Part shown: one piece after another, positions 1-11,700 of the stretch
Position numbering within the stretch: the first letter of the stretch is position 1
Layout of the letters: every line of letters begins with the position of its first letter
Assembly: GCA_010015745.1 (NCBI GenBank)
Contig: ML978229.1
Location: 1 to 64,000 of the forward strand
Source of the DNA: Setomelanomma holmii
Taxonomy: Eukaryota; Ascomycota; Dothideomycetes; Pleosporales; Phaeosphaeriaceae
Direction: 5' to 3'
DNA: 64,000 nucleotides
Made by a program: the position numbers and the translations under genes
The notes under the pieces: model-generated
Seen by the model: only the letters and a program-made list of their open reading frames with translations
Databases searched by the model: none
Told to the model about the DNA's origin: nothing

Positions 1-1683
1 TGGGAGGCTTTCATAGGACGTTAAACAATACATACATACATACATACATACAATAAAACCTCAGTTCAATCCTTCAATTCTTCCTGCATGCGCACTGTTT
101 ACTACACCGCAACACATGTCCATACTCCTACTGCTGATGCCCATGGTCCTCTAGGCCACATCATCGCACGAGCTACCGGGCAATGGGGCCTGCACTTCAG
201 AGTCTCTTCCACAAAAAAGGCCTCGGACGGAATGCCGCAGGCCACTCATACCCAGCCTCTACCACGGCGCTCGCAGGGCTGGAGCCCACCAGTTTCCACA
301 TTCAATGCAGGCCAGAGTAGGCCTTGCGTATCGTGACAAGCAGTGATTGGTTAATAGAAGACGCCACAGCCACTTCCCCCGGTAACTCTAGCGGCCGCGC
401 TCTCCAGCGGCGCACTCGTAGTCCCGGACGCCACTTGAATCTTGCTCGCTGCTATATATCGTGTGACGCTCGCAGAGAACTTATAAGAACAGAATGCTCA
501 TGCACAATAACATCGAGCCGTCCAACAATTGTCTGGACTCTTCGCATCCATCACGTTTGCTTCCATTTTCTCCTGAAGCACATCGGACGTTTTTCTACAA
601 TCGTCGTGTCGCTTCTGGGTTTTCTCTGCCAGACTGGTCGTCGCGAATGGTCGTCACCCAAGCTCCACCACCTGCTCTGCGATTTCTCTGCCTTGTACAA
701 AGCGATCTATGAACACAATGAATTAAGAAGTCCCCGCTACGCCTCGTCAACCAGTACCTGGGACAACAGAAACAATACCACAACGATTCCACTCATAAGG
801 TCAGTCAATCACGCCGTTCCCTACTTGAAGTTTAGTCGCTTTATTTCCAGAACGGTGACCATTGGTCTACCGTAGCAGCACCGAGCATCAATGTTTCTTC
901 TTCGTACTATATCAATACATCCACCAATCATTTCCCTCGAGGCTGCAAACATTTCATGTTGTTATGCTTCTTAGCGTATGGAGCACCCACAAAGGTGTAC
1001 ATGCGAATTCGTGGTTGATTTAGCCATTTTCGGAGTCAGGACTGGCGCCTCTCCCATTATGTTCGCCAACATCCCTGATTGGGTAGATCCATCCATGCGC
1101 ATGCGGCGCTCGCACAACTAACCTGCGTGCCTTGCTGCCCATCTCGTTTGCAGTATGTTGTTCTGACGCTCTGAACAGTCGAGCCTAGAGACGAGACGCT
1201 CTACTTGAAAGGTCGCATCTTCTACAGGCAAAGCCACCACACGCCACACGGGCAGTCCAGCTGCTCTGCCTCTAGAATCTTGATTTGAGGGCAGTTATAC
1301 CTTTTTATATGCAACGCATCTTGAGAGGACCTTCTTTCTTGCATAATATCGCAATTGATCAACCGCAACAACAAACCCTTGTTTTTGGGCGTATCATCAA
1401 AGTCTGTTGGCGTTGAGGCTCTTGGACTGAAGTGGACGCGGATTATACTATTGGACAACTAGAACGGGCACACACTGGCAACAGTCTGGCCTCTCTCGTT
1501 GGACCAGAACTCGCCCACACCTTAGTGAGCAGTCCGCTTGCTCGCACAGCCTCGGATAAAGCCGCCAAAATAGCCACGGACAGGTCACATATAGCAGTCC
1601 GCAGGGTAGGGCTTCTTTATACCACCCCATCAAAGTCCACAATTCCTCGGGGCGAACGTGTGAAATCAGACCAAATTTGAACG
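1..1683. other. gene-poor left edge
   Basis: Open frames here (for example 324-875 on the plus strand) are short, begin with non-ATG codons or overlap each other on both strands, and none resembles a known protein. Apart from the ATAC repeat I see no RNA gene or mobile element. The last part must hold the promoter of the small gene that starts at 1684; the stretch CTTTATACC near 1615 is a possible weak TATA-like site. Confidence 0.5.
29..52. repeat. (ATAC)n microsatellite
   Basis: About six perfect copies of the tetranucleotide ATAC form a simple sequence repeat close to the window edge. It lies in non-coding sequence with no visible gene link. Slippage variation between strains is likely. 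Confidence 0.9.
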
Positions 1684-2167
1684 ATGAATGGTGCGTTGAT
1701 GAGCTCAACCTGGGATATCGTATGGTTGCTGACTAATAGTCTCAGACTCAACATCGACTTCGAATAACAACATCGCGCTCGAGAACTTAGGCTGGTCCAA
1801 AGAAGCACTATTCGGATTGCTGGGCGTCCTGGTCGTTATCATCGTCCCGTGCGTCGGCCTTTTGATCCGTCTTCGTATCACACGTTGTTGGAAACTTCGG
1901 TCAGCGAAGGATACAGGTATGTGCTCGTCCGCAAACGTTATTATGTGTTAGAGCTAAATATGCGAGCTAGATACTATTGAGGATCTCGAAGCGGATCAGC
2001 GGATCTCCCAAGGAACATCCGGCGGAAGTGGAAGAAATGGAGAAGCAGAAGTCGAACGGTTGTTTTTGTGTTATAACGTGAACTGTCTTGGCCGGAGTTT
2101 AGATCACTGTACGAACAGAGAATATCGAACTTTACAGCTTCCCTCTCTTCTGAAATGTGATTTCTAA
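1684..2167 (+). CDS. small single-pass membrane protein, tandem copy 1
   Basis: Not recognised as a named family. The model has three exons, 1684-1690, 1746-1916 and 1971-2167, with introns starting GTGCGT and GTATGT, both phase 1, giving 124 residues. The first exon is only 7 nt. The protein has a short Ser/Thr/Asn-rich N-terminus, the motif SKEALFG at residues 20-26, one hydrophobic helix at about 24-43 containing a Val-Pro-Cys kink (36-38), then a basic stop-transfer stretch and a polar tail with EDLE just after the second intron. Its neighbour at 2887 has the same residue numbering through the membrane segment and identical lengths for exons 1 and 2, so the two are tandem duplicates. Topology (N-terminus outside) is inferred from the positive charges after the helix. 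Function is unknown. Confidence 0.65.
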
Positions 2168-2886
2168 GGTTATATCAATGCAAGATTGTGACTTCGGTCA
2201 CAAGTCAAAGCCTTGTGTTTTAATTACCGAAGAGTCCTATAGTAGAAGTTCGCCGCAGGCATGGCGTGGCGTAGATCTGAGGGCACTTCATGATCTGGGC
2301 ATACAGGAAATTTACGTCATACGTGAGGAACTTTGACAATTAGCATACACATGAGCGTCATTCGGTCAGGCTCTGCGCTGGGGCAACGAGGCAATCAGTG
2401 TAGCGTTCTCACCACTTGGCAGTATGTAGCTGAGATCGGATCTTTTAGCTCCACGCTCTATGCAGAACGTACATCGCCAAGCCCCACGGTCTGAGGCTTT
2501 GAGACGGCCGCTGCGCTGCTTCTGTAGCTGCGGTGCTGAATATTGCTGCGGTCGCGCTGCGTGCTGCTGCATGTTACTGCATGTTACGGCTGCGCACCAA
2601 TTGGGTCCATGCCGATACTAAAGTCTACCAAATGCGGCGTTTCTAGGGATAGCAGAACATCAACGCGCTAAGCAGGTGAGTCGAAGTTGACGTCTACCGA
2701 AGGAGATATATGCAGGCAAAGTAGAACGTTGATGCCTCTCCTATAAATCAAGCGGCGCGGAGCCGAGCAAGATCTCCACTGCCATTCTCTTCACAAACAA
2801 TAGTTTTGATCCGTTGCCAGCTCCGCCGACGACAACCATAGGACAGAACCGCATCGTTAGGCTTGCCTTTCCCAATAAGACAATCG
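2168..2886. promoter_or_regulatory. spacer between tandem copies, with TATA-like box
   Basis: No gene is supported here. TATAAA at 2742-2747 lies about 140 nt before the start codon of copy 2 and is a plausible core promoter element. A perfect 10-bp tandem duplication sits at 2568-2587. Confidence 0.45.
2568..2587. repeat. 10-bp perfect tandem duplication
   Basis: TGCATGTTAC occurs twice back to back in the spacer between the two small membrane protein genes. It is too short to suggest a mobile element and may be a slippage product. Confidence 0.8.
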
Positions 2887-3275
2887 ATGGAGCGTATGTC
2901 AATCTTTGTCTATCTTGCAACTAGTTCCTAATTACTGCTGCAGAAAATAAATTCGGATCCAGCGCCGACACTACCTTTAAGAAGACGACATTGTCAAAGG
3001 AAGCAGTGTTCGGATTTCTGGGTGTCGTAGTAGTTCTCCTTGTACCATGTCTAGGACTAGTCATGAAGTACGGCATCGCACGTCGTGAAAAATATAAGCG
3101 AGGAGAGCCTCTCGGTATGTGTCAATTGTCTTTAGTTTTGTTATTGTGATTGATGGATTTGAAAGGCACCCATTACGAGGACCTCGAAGAGAGCCCGCAT
3201 ATCTCCCTACGAAGCATACGGCGGAAAGGGACCGAAATACAACGCAAGGGCCGGACTGTAGTTGTTGTGATGTAA
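2887..3275 (+). CDS. small single-pass membrane protein, tandem copy 2
   Basis: Paralogue of the gene at 1684. Exons 2887-2893, 2944-3114 and 3166-3275, both introns with GTATGT donors and both phase 1, give 95 residues. Exon 1 (7 nt) and exon 2 (171 nt) have exactly the lengths seen in copy 1. SKEAVFG occupies residues 20-26, as in copy 1, followed by a hydrophobic helix with the same Val-Pro-Cys at 36-38. Over residues 20-44, 16 of 25 positions are identical and most others are conservative. The cytoplasmic tail starts with a shared EDLE motif but is shorter and much more basic, ending in a hydrophobic TVVVVM. The start is fixed by frame and splice logic. No function can be assigned. Confidence 0.65.
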
Positions 3276-3370
3276 CATTCTCGCGGGCAACATGTTGACT
3301 GCAAGAATGTGAGGTGCGCAGGCGGATGAGTGCATTTATTAGTCGATGTTTGAGCAGCCGTCGAAGCATA

Positions 3371-5139
3371 TCATTCGCCAGCGGGTCGCGCGCCGCTTAG
3401 ACGAACAACTTGTCCAGATCCAACATTTCCACCATCTTTCTTCCAGCCTAGCACATCGTCCGAGTTTTTACTCTTGGTGACTTCCCATGGTATGGGAAAA
3501 GCCTTGATGATGCTTCCAGGTTTCCCACCTCCTGACAGAGCCACCTTCATCGATTTTCGACTGATGTAGCCGTTCATGAGGCCTTGCGTAATGAGGCTAC
3601 CGCAGATACACTCCATTTCCAGAAGATCGATCTCATGATTATATGGCACGAGACCCTCAACGCCAGCAAAGTCGGGGTCAATGTACGTTGACTTGGTCGT
3701 AGACTCGTGATCCATGAAGAGGTGGCCGAAGTTGCGACGTCCTGGTCCGAGGTCTTGCGCGGCCATTGCAGCATTCTTGATCTTTGCACGACGCTCGAGG
3801 TAGGTAAAAGCGTGCAGCAGAGCGTGCAGGTCCAATGATGAGGCCTTCTGCTCTTGCTCGCCGTCAGCATTCAGCGTTGCGACACCTTGCTGTCCAGTCA
3901 ATAGGAACACTCTTCGAGCTAATGACCGCCAGACCAAGACTTCGCAATAGTTACCGATTTGATAGAAGATGCGGTAGTGGAGGAGGAAATCCGCACTTGG
4001 ATGACTGCAGTCAAGCTTGGTGATCCTACGGAATGTTTCGAGGTCTCCTTTATGAATGGCCTCTGTGACAGGTGTGAACACCTTGCGAAAGCCTTGTGCT
4101 TCTTTCAGCTGGTACACGCTTTCTGTAGGGAAGCGACCGAGAATGATGTTGGATGCTACTAGATAGATGAGAATCAGCCGGCGTTGTTTGAAGCAAGCAG
4201 GATGATTGTAGCAGTGGTCCCAAGCCTCTTGCAATACAAGCTGGGCCTGATAGAATTGAGTGTTGGCGAAGTTGTAGCGCCCTAGGTAATACAGGAAGGT
4301 GACACGTTCGGCGGCATCATAAATGCGAAGGGGTGGCGATGAGTTCATGATGTTCCTGAATATCGTCTCGCAGCTCTCCGGTTTGTCGGCCTGGAAAAGT
4401 ATGCGCAAACATATATTCGCCATCTTGTAAATCCCAACCTTTTTGCCGTCGGGTTTACCATCTTTAATTCCTCCAGGGACGGTGTTGCGGTCATTGAGAC
4501 ACGTGATGAAAGCCTGCCGAACCACATTGGCGGCCTTCTCTGGCAGCGACTCTCGCTGACCTTCTTCATTCATCGAGTCTTCCACTAGATGCGCAATAAG
4601 CTCGGGTTGCTTATCCAGGCCCACAGCTACTTTTGCGAAGACCTTCGAGTACGCCATGATCGTAGGCAGCATGAGTATACCCTTGGTTGGGTGAGTCAGC
4701 GCACTTGTCGCTTGCCTAACCCCGCTTAGCACTGTATGTCGCAGATGAACTCATTTCAAACCTACTGCAGGAGCTCACTTAGACGCTGGTAGACTTCTAG
4801 TAAATTGCTTGGATCCACATCCCTTAGGAAGGCCATCCAACCTATCAGGAAAGTGACTAGGCCGCTCCATGACTGTACAGGCCTGCCTTCACTATCTTCA
4901 GACTCTGCCGTCTCGGTCACAACTCGCTTAACAAGCTGGTCGAGCCTTTGCTCGGTGTTTTCATCTTCGGCTGGATAATTGCTTTGCAATGACTGTATGA
5001 GTTCTTGATAGTCTGCCGGGAAGGGAGGCTCGATGAGGACGATTTGCTGAAGCAGGGTCGCGTTCCATGCCTTGATTGCATTATTCAGAGCAGTACAAAG
5101 CCTAGTCTCGATGGTGCCTGACTGGAAGATGTTCATCAT
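3371..5139 (-). CDS. csn12: CSN12/PCID2-like PCI-domain protein
   Basis: Member of the CSN12/Thp1/PCID2 family. In yeasts these proteins associate with the COP9 signalosome (Csn12) or, as Thp1, work with Sac3 in TREX-2 coupling of transcription to mRNA export. Two exons, 4766-5139 and 3371-4715, are joined by a 50-nt intron (GTAGGT...TTAG, phase 2) and give 572 residues. The N-terminal third is mostly helical. The middle holds the helical-repeat part of a PCI module (the motif QAQLVLQEAW is characteristic), and the winged-helix part follows around the segment YRIFYQIG. The ATG at 5139 is the first in frame. Family assignment rests on recognised motifs; which of the two complexes it serves here is not visible from sequence. 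Confidence 0.88.
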
Positions 5140-5459
5140 TGAGAGAAAAGGTTACATCAGCTTGAGATTCTTTGAGCAGTCGACGCCAGGGCACTAAGAC
5201 TAGCGCCGCGCTCAAGCCCTTCGCTTATAATCCCTGCAGAGATCATCATAGCTCACCACGCTCACGTTGTTCTTGCTTGCCAGCTTGGATTAAGTTGTTT
5301 GCACAGGAAGTGCGCCATGGTTTCGAGATTACTTGCTTGGGCTGTCATCTTTGAATTCGCCATATCGAATAGGTAGTCTTCATTTGCAATTGATATACCA
5401 AGACTAGCTACTATCCAGCTCCAGCTGCGTAGAGCAGTCGGTAAGTGACTTGAGTTCGA
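5140..5459. other. intergenic, CSN12 promoter and MED4 3' end
   Basis: No coding signal. It must contain the promoter of the CSN12-like gene on the minus strand and the terminator of MED4, which is read in the same direction from upstream. Confidence 0.5.
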
Positions 5460-6407
5460 TCAATCGTCAAGATCATCGAACGCGTCGAAGATCTTCGGCG
5501 CAGGCGCTGGTCGCGGAACATGGGTTCTTTGCACTTCACTCGGCTCAGCATGTGCCTGCGCAGGCAGGGCCTTGCTTTCTGCCTCTGCTTGTGGTGTAGC
5601 CGGTGGCCTTTCATCCTCAGGCAGTCTCTTGATACGCTCCTTCTCCTCATGTGCATATATATCGAAGTCATCCACGTCTTTGTTCTTCGCTTGCCAATAC
5701 ATCAGCTTGTATAGGTTCCCAGTGCGGATTTTGTCATCGCTAGGCCATGGAAACCACGCGATCTTGCTGTCGTGGAGCTTCCTCAGCCACTCTTCCTCCT
5801 CAGCCGTGATTTTCAAATTTGCAGCACTGGTAGTGTGTCCCTCTTTGGGTCCCTCTGGAGTGCCCTTAGTGATATCCATCAGGTCAACATTCGCAGGAGT
5901 GTTCATGACGTTGGTGGGAGCTCCGCTTGATGCGGCATCCTCCTTCTCTTTGTCCTCTTCGGTGCTGGCTTGCGGGGCGCGCTCGCGGTATGTGGGTGGT
6001 ACAGTGTGCTGCGAAATATTCTTTGCGAATTGTAGAAGCTCATCGCAGTGGACTGGACGCGATTCGGTGGGGAAAGTGGTTGCAGGCGTGTCGAACAGCT
6101 CGTGGCGCAAGCTTGCTAGAGAAGCGACAGATGTTTTGAGCTGCTCTTCGAGACTCTCCGCCTCAGTGCGCAGGGACTGGATGCGAGCATGGTTCGCTTG
6201 ATGCCAGGCGACTGCTTGCGATTAGACGGAGATATGCAAAACGCGAGATCACAACTTACGCTGATCCAAACCTTGGCTCAGTTCGTCGTCGGCTGCAACG
6301 AGGTCTAGCGCCGCTTGCGGTGAGGGATTGTACGCCGCAATCGAGTCGACCAGTGTAGAGAGCGCCTTCTCGACGCGTTCGAATTGACTCGAGAGGACGC
6401 TTTCCAT
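5460..6407 (-). CDS. med4: Mediator complex subunit 4
   Basis: MED4 belongs to the middle module of Mediator, which bridges activators and RNA polymerase II in the nucleus. Exons 6260-6407 and 5460-6211 are joined by a 48-nt intron (GTAAGT donor, phase 1) and give 299 residues. The N-terminal part is a coiled coil rich in Glu, Gln and Leu. It is followed by the MED4 signature ELLQFAKNIS followed by TVPPTYR, then an acidic linker, a short conserved block containing WFPWPSDDKIRTG and a Pro-rich tail ending in an acidic DAFDDLDD. The acceptor sequence is AAGCAG, so two sites 3 nt apart would both keep the frame. It is transcribed divergently from NCS-1. Confidence 0.88.
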
Positions 6408-7143
6408 GGTTGCGTAGTAAGCTGTGCGTTAGTATGAGGTGTTTTGTGGCTGTGCGATCAAACCAAGGACCAGACTGTGGGGTTCAGTCCAACACGTTCG
6501 CATTCTGCACGTGACTGCAAGGCTGCGCAGTGGTGCGGCGAGTGAATGGTTTGCGCATGTCAGGTCGCGGTAGGGCTGCGGGCGCCAACAGCCGGGATCT
6601 GGGTGGTCGCTATTCTCAGGCCAGGCATCACACACGACAGAACAGCAATGACTGCATGATCATGCAGGCCGTGTGCAGCTCAGCAGCCCGCTCCCCACGC
6701 ACTCCAGTGGCTGCGGAGGACGGCCTTTTTCGACCGCCGGTTTGGTGGGCGCCTGTTACATGTTCGGTGCAGCGATGACGAACAGGGTCCCTCCAGCTCG
6801 GCGTCGCCGCTATATCTGTCTTGACCAGCCGAGCTGTCCCTGCAACCTTAGCCGTGAAACTTGCCCACCGTCAGATATCTCTCCCTACGACGAGTACTGC
6901 CTACCAAGAACCTTCCGAACCCCTCCAAGACTCCCAGCATTGCTTGTCTATAGTTCGCAGAGCCGCACCGTTGCGCCGCGTGTTCCCCTCGTCTTTCACC
7001 CCGCCATCGATTGGTCCCAAGTCCGCCACCTTCAGCTATCCACTGTCTGCTGCGCCTGCCCCCTCATATCTGCCGTCGCGACACCCTTCCCCCGCCTGCG
7101 TGTCCCGAGTCTTCTTTACGTAGACTTGATCTCTGTAGCAGCC
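6408..7143. promoter_or_regulatory. shared divergent promoter MED4 / NCS-1
   Basis: A 736-bp head-to-head spacer. The part nearest NCS-1 (about 6880-7130) is rich in C and T on the plus strand, as is usual for leaders of well-expressed fungal genes. No convincing TATA box or protein-coding frame was found. Confidence 0.5.
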
Positions 7144-8310
7144 ATGGGCAAATCGTAAGTCACGTCTTCTTTCCTCTCCTGCAGCATCTAGGCAACGGCC
7201 GCCACTGTTTCTCGGGCACGACTGCCATTCACCACGAGGCCGGACACGCGATGTTGAAGTTGAGCACGCCATTCAGCCTCGTCGTGGCTGTAAACACTCG
7301 CGCTCGAATCGCCGACCCCGCCCTCGACGCCAAACCGCGCAACCATGTCATCGCAAAGTGACAAGACCGAGCACTCCGCCGACGAACGGAAGCGCCGAGG
7401 ATCGCAGCCTCACATACCACTCGGCGCGCAAGACTTGCCTCTATTAGAGCACAGTCATTCGCCGCTCAACTTTGCCCGTTTACATCACGCCCAAGTACCT
7501 CACCATGACGAGCCAGGATATGCCCACTATAGGACGGCACGCGACGGTGCCCTCGTGGCTGCGGTTCGCGCGTTCGAAAAGGAGCTGGGAGCCCGCTGCA
7601 CGGCGGAATACTTCGAAATAGAGAATCAGAGGCTGATTGTGCGACACTATAGCCAGAGCAAGTTGTCCCAGCAGGAACTGGCCGATCTCCAGAAAGCGAC
7701 CCACTTCGACAAGAAGGAGCTGCAGCAATGGTACAAAGGTGCGAGTCTTGGCTACCAGACTCTTGAGGTCTAATCTGAGACAGACAGGTTTCCTGAAGGA
7801 CTGCCCGTCAGGCATGCTTACCAAGGAGGAGTTCCAAAAGATATACAAGCAATTCTTTCCGTTCGGGGATCCGTCATCATTTGCAGATTACGTATTTAAC
7901 GTATTCGATGCGGACAAGTCAGGAACAATCGACTTCAAGGAGTTCATCTGCGCATTGAGCGTGACAAGCCGCGGTAAAATGGAGGACAAGCTTGACTGGG
8001 CATTCCAGCTGTACGACATTGATGGCGACGGCAAGATTAGCTATGAAGAGATGCTCGCAATCGTGGAAGCAATCTACAAGATGGTGAGTAGCATGCTCCT
8101 AACTCGGGCTGCGCGTGCTCACGATGCCAGGTTGGCTCCATGGTCAAACTTCCCGAGGACGAAGACACACCTGAGAAGCGCGTCCGCAAAATCTTCCGGA
8201 TGATGGACAAGGATGAAAACGGCAGCCTGGACATGGCCGAATTCAAGGAGGGCTCTAAACGGGACGAGACCATCGTCTCTGCGCTCTCGCTGTACGATGG
8301 GTTAGTGTGA
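7144..8310 (+). CDS. ncs1: neuronal calcium sensor 1 (frequenin)
   Basis: EF-hand calcium sensor that in yeast activates the phosphatidylinositol 4-kinase Pik1 at Golgi membranes. Exons 7144-7154, 7653-7738, 7788-8083 and 8131-8310 give 190 residues, the usual family length. The N-terminus MGKSQSKLS is an N-myristoylation signal. EF-hand 1 is degenerate, with CPSG in the loop, as in all family members. The active loops begin DADKSG, DIDGDG and DKDENG, and the C-terminus is the conserved LYDGLV. Intron 1 is 498 nt, ten times longer than the others, and holds an ATG (7345) with an open frame of 103 codons running in frame into exon 2. The myristoylated form is the standard product; an alternative N-terminus is possible. 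Confidence 0.93.
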
Positions 8311-9022
8311 GGGGGATGTCGATACCCAGTGCCGTTTCTTGTACTTGTCTTCTTCGATATCACAGCGCGTTCTCGGGTTTTCTAGCATGCTTTTACAATG
8401 CGACTGCATGCCGTAGGAGGGAGGAGGAGGTCTGACATCGCTTAGGCGTACGGTACATCACGACTGATGTATATACAGGTCGCAGGACTAGGCATGAATC
8501 CTGATGAAATTAACATTCAGATGTACTTGCATTGCATGCGTTCGTGGTGTCTTCGTGAGCTTGTCAAACTTGAGGTCGGATTCCTGGAGCCAATTGCATG
8601 GTCTTGACCGATTTCAGCATCTATGCTGGACCAAACACACTTATGATTTTTGCTATGTCGAGCGGACGGCAAAGATGCCGGACCCTGAATCAGGAGACGT
8701 GGTGGCTGGCTTGGCATACGCGTAACTTCCGAGTCTGTCATTGAAGGTAACGTTGAAGCTCCGGACAGGTAGCTTCAAGCACACTCCACATCTCTATCCC
8801 CGCCACCCGTACTCGAGGTACCTGCTGAAACATAGTCGCGATCGATCTCTGCGTTATTCCAAGGCATCAGTATCCGCCAAAACCCATCTACTACCAGCAC
8901 CCCGAGCAAACGCTGCGCCCTGCTGCACGCCTAGACATTCAGGCTGACTCCGGTCCTCTGCGCTCCACGGCGCGGCACACAAACCTCGCGACTCCCTCGA
9001 GGAGAACACACATACAATCACA
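8311..9022. other. intergenic NCS-1 / TM9 protein
   Basis: Holds the NCS-1 3' end and the promoter and leader of the nonaspanin gene. A CACA-rich stretch lies just before the ATG at 9023. No further gene is supported. Confidence 0.5.
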
Positions 9023-11043
9023 ATGCGGCGACTCGACATATCGTCATCAGGCGCCATCTTAGCATCATTGCTGGCTCTTGGTGCCTCGCCAGCAGCAGCC
9101 TTCTACTTCCCAGGCACCGCGCCGACATCGTACAAAGAAGGGGACGCCGTTCCGCTCTTCGTCAATCACCTCACGCCCGCCGACTCGCAATATGACCCCA
9201 AATTGCGCTCCGTATTCTCGTTCGACTACTACCACCCCGAGTTCCACTTCTGCCAGCCGCAAGGCGGGCCGAAAGAGATTCGCGAAAGCCTAGGGAGCAT
9301 TTTGTTTGGCGACCGAATACAGACAAGTCCGTTCGAGCTGCGCATGGGCATGAACGAGTCGTGCAAGTCACTCTGCGAGGCGACATACGAACCGAACGAC
9401 GCAGTGTTTGTAAACAGCAGGATATACCAAGGATACGACTTGAACTGGTTGATAGACGGATTACCTGCAGCGCAATTGCTGAAAGATCCAAACACAGACC
9501 AGCCATTTTACAGCCCTGGGTTTGCTCTGGGCATGGTGAACGATGCGACGCCGGAGTTCAATAATCATTACGATATTTTGATCGACTACCACGAGGCGAG
9601 CAAGGGCAACTACAGGGTTGTAGGCGTGCTTGTGGACCCCTACTCGATGCGCGATTCGAATAATTGCAATGACGCACAATCGGCAGTAGTCTTAAACGAG
9701 AACGAGGTCAATAAGGTTGCATTCACGTACAGCGTGTACTGGAGAGAGAGCACAACACCCTTCGCAACAAGATGGGACAAGTACCTCCATGTCTACGACC
9801 CCAAGATTCACTGGTTCTCGCTCGTCAACTCGGCAGTCATCGTGGTATTCCTTGTGGCGATGGTCAGCACTATCCTTGTAAGGACGTTGAAGAAGGATAT
9901 CGCCAGGTACAATCGCTTGGACCAATTTGCGCTAGATGACTTTGGTGAAAACGGCGACGTTGAGGATGGTGTGGCAGAAGACTCTGGCTGGAAGCTTGTC
10001 CATGGGGACGTATTCAGACCACCAAAGAATCCGCTTTTGCTGTCTGTTCTTATTGGCAATGGAGCGCAGCTCTTTGCTATGACTGCGTTGACTATCGGTA
10101 CGTTGCACTCCCTATCACTAATTGAACAAGTATGCTGACGTCTATGTAGCCTTCGCCCTTCTAGGTTTCCTCTCTCCGAGCAATCGCGGCGCCCTTGGCA
10201 CAGTCATTATCATATTCTATACACTCTTTGGCTTCGTCGGTGGCTATGTTTCTGCGCGCGCATACAAATTCTTCCTTGGAGAGAAGTGGAAGCTGTGCTT
10301 CGTCTACACGCCATTCGCGCTGCCTGGTCTAGTGTTCGCAACATTCTTCCTTCTCAACCTGTTTGTATGGGGCCGAGGTGCTTCAGGTGCTGTGCCGTTT
10401 ACCACGATGCTGGTAGTCGTAATCATCTGGTTCGTCATCTCAGTGCCCTTGAGCGTCGCAGGATCCTGGCTTGGATTCAAGCAAGCTGCCATCGATCCTC
10501 CGGTCCGCACGAACCAAATCCCGCGTCAGATCCCACCCGCCGGTGGCTACCTTCGCCCTCTTCCGTCAATGGCACTTGCAGGCGTCCTACCCTTTGGTGC
10601 CATCTTCGTCGAGCTCTACTTCATCATGAACTCCATCTGGTTCTCAAAGGTCTACTACATGTTCGGCTTCCTCTTCCTCTGTTTTGGACTCATGATCATC
10701 ACTTCGGCTGCGGTCACAGTGTTGATGATCTACTTCCTGCTATGTGCTGAGAACTACCACTGGCAGTGGAGAAGTTTCTTCACAGCGGGCGCAAGCGCAG
10801 CATATGTTTTCGCAAGTTGCTTGCTGTACTGGGTGAAGGATGTGAGCTGGACGAGCTGGACAAGTGGAGTGGTGTATTTGGGATACAGTGCACTGTTGAG
10901 CAGCTTAGTGTTCGTGCTCACGGGTAAGTGCCAATACCAAATCGCTTGAGCGGATCATCTCTAACCATCGAGCAGGTACCATCGGCTTCATCGCAAGCTG
11001 GCTATTCGTCATGAAAATTTACAGGTCCATCAAGGTCGATTGA
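9023..11043 (+). CDS. TM9 superfamily protein (nonaspanin, EMP70 type)
   Basis: Endosomal/Golgi nine-span membrane protein of the EMP70/TMN family, involved in sorting of membrane proteins and in adhesion and nutrient responses in yeast. Exons 9023-10097, 10150-10923 and 10976-11043, both introns phase 1, give 638 residues. An N-terminal signal peptide ends near the Ala-rich SPAAAFYFPG. A luminal domain of about 240 residues follows, with a first membrane helix near residue 270. A hydrophilic loop then precedes the eight-helix C-terminal bundle, which contains the family motif FLSPSNRGALGT. The C-terminus IKVD matches the family's conserved KxD retrieval signal. Length and motif order are complete, so it should be functional. 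Confidence 0.93.
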
Positions 11044-11700
11044 GATATCCGTTGCCGCGATCGCCTTGAAGTTCATTCACCATTAGAAAAGCAAGGGTGA
11101 TCATCCTAAACGGTATCATACCGTATGTATGGGTAGTATTGCATGGCGTCCGGAGTTAGATACCACTCCAGCATCGCTTAGCATGGTGGGACGAGTTGAA
11201 TACAAGCCTCTTGCCATCATTCTTTATGTCGATATTTCCACTTTCACTACAGTACACGAACGCAACAATGTTCGGGACATTGAGAGATGTGTTTTGGTAG
11301 ATTGTCCTCGATTCTCTTCTTCTTGCCAAAGCCTCGCTCGGAACACCTACCATGGTAACGGAGCTGGATCGCATAGTGACCGTGTGGTTATCGGTAACAG
11401 AGCCATAATGAGCACTGCAGACTCGAGCCTCATCGGAAAATGCGGCCTTATTTCCGCCGAACTCTTGCTCAACCACTGTCTCCGCGCGGTTTTACCCCAC
11501 ATTGGTAGCACCAAACCATGCTTTATCGAGGCATTCTCCATGCAGATCACCAGTACCATGATGCAACTCGGCTCTAAATGGCATGCCGACGCAGCTTTCG
11601 AAGTCAAGCCTTTTATTGTGGAGTCTTGAAGTGCTTGTTTCGCACTCATAACCCTGCCCATCTACTTTCCACCTGCGCTTCCTCGATCTCATTCGGGAAC
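11044..11700. other. intergenic, MFS transporter promoter
   Basis: A 166-codon open frame (11129-11629) crosses this spacer, but it has no recognisable domain, is matched by long frames on the other strand, and would leave no promoter for the MFS gene. I treat it as chance. Confidence 0.4.

Noticed and set aside
5572..6201. 209-codon plus-strand frame
   Set aside because: Antisense shadow of MED4 exon 2.
11129..11629. 166-codon plus-strand frame before the MFS gene
   Set aside because: No domain; a frame of this length is expected by chance in 64 kb; would sit in the MFS promoter.
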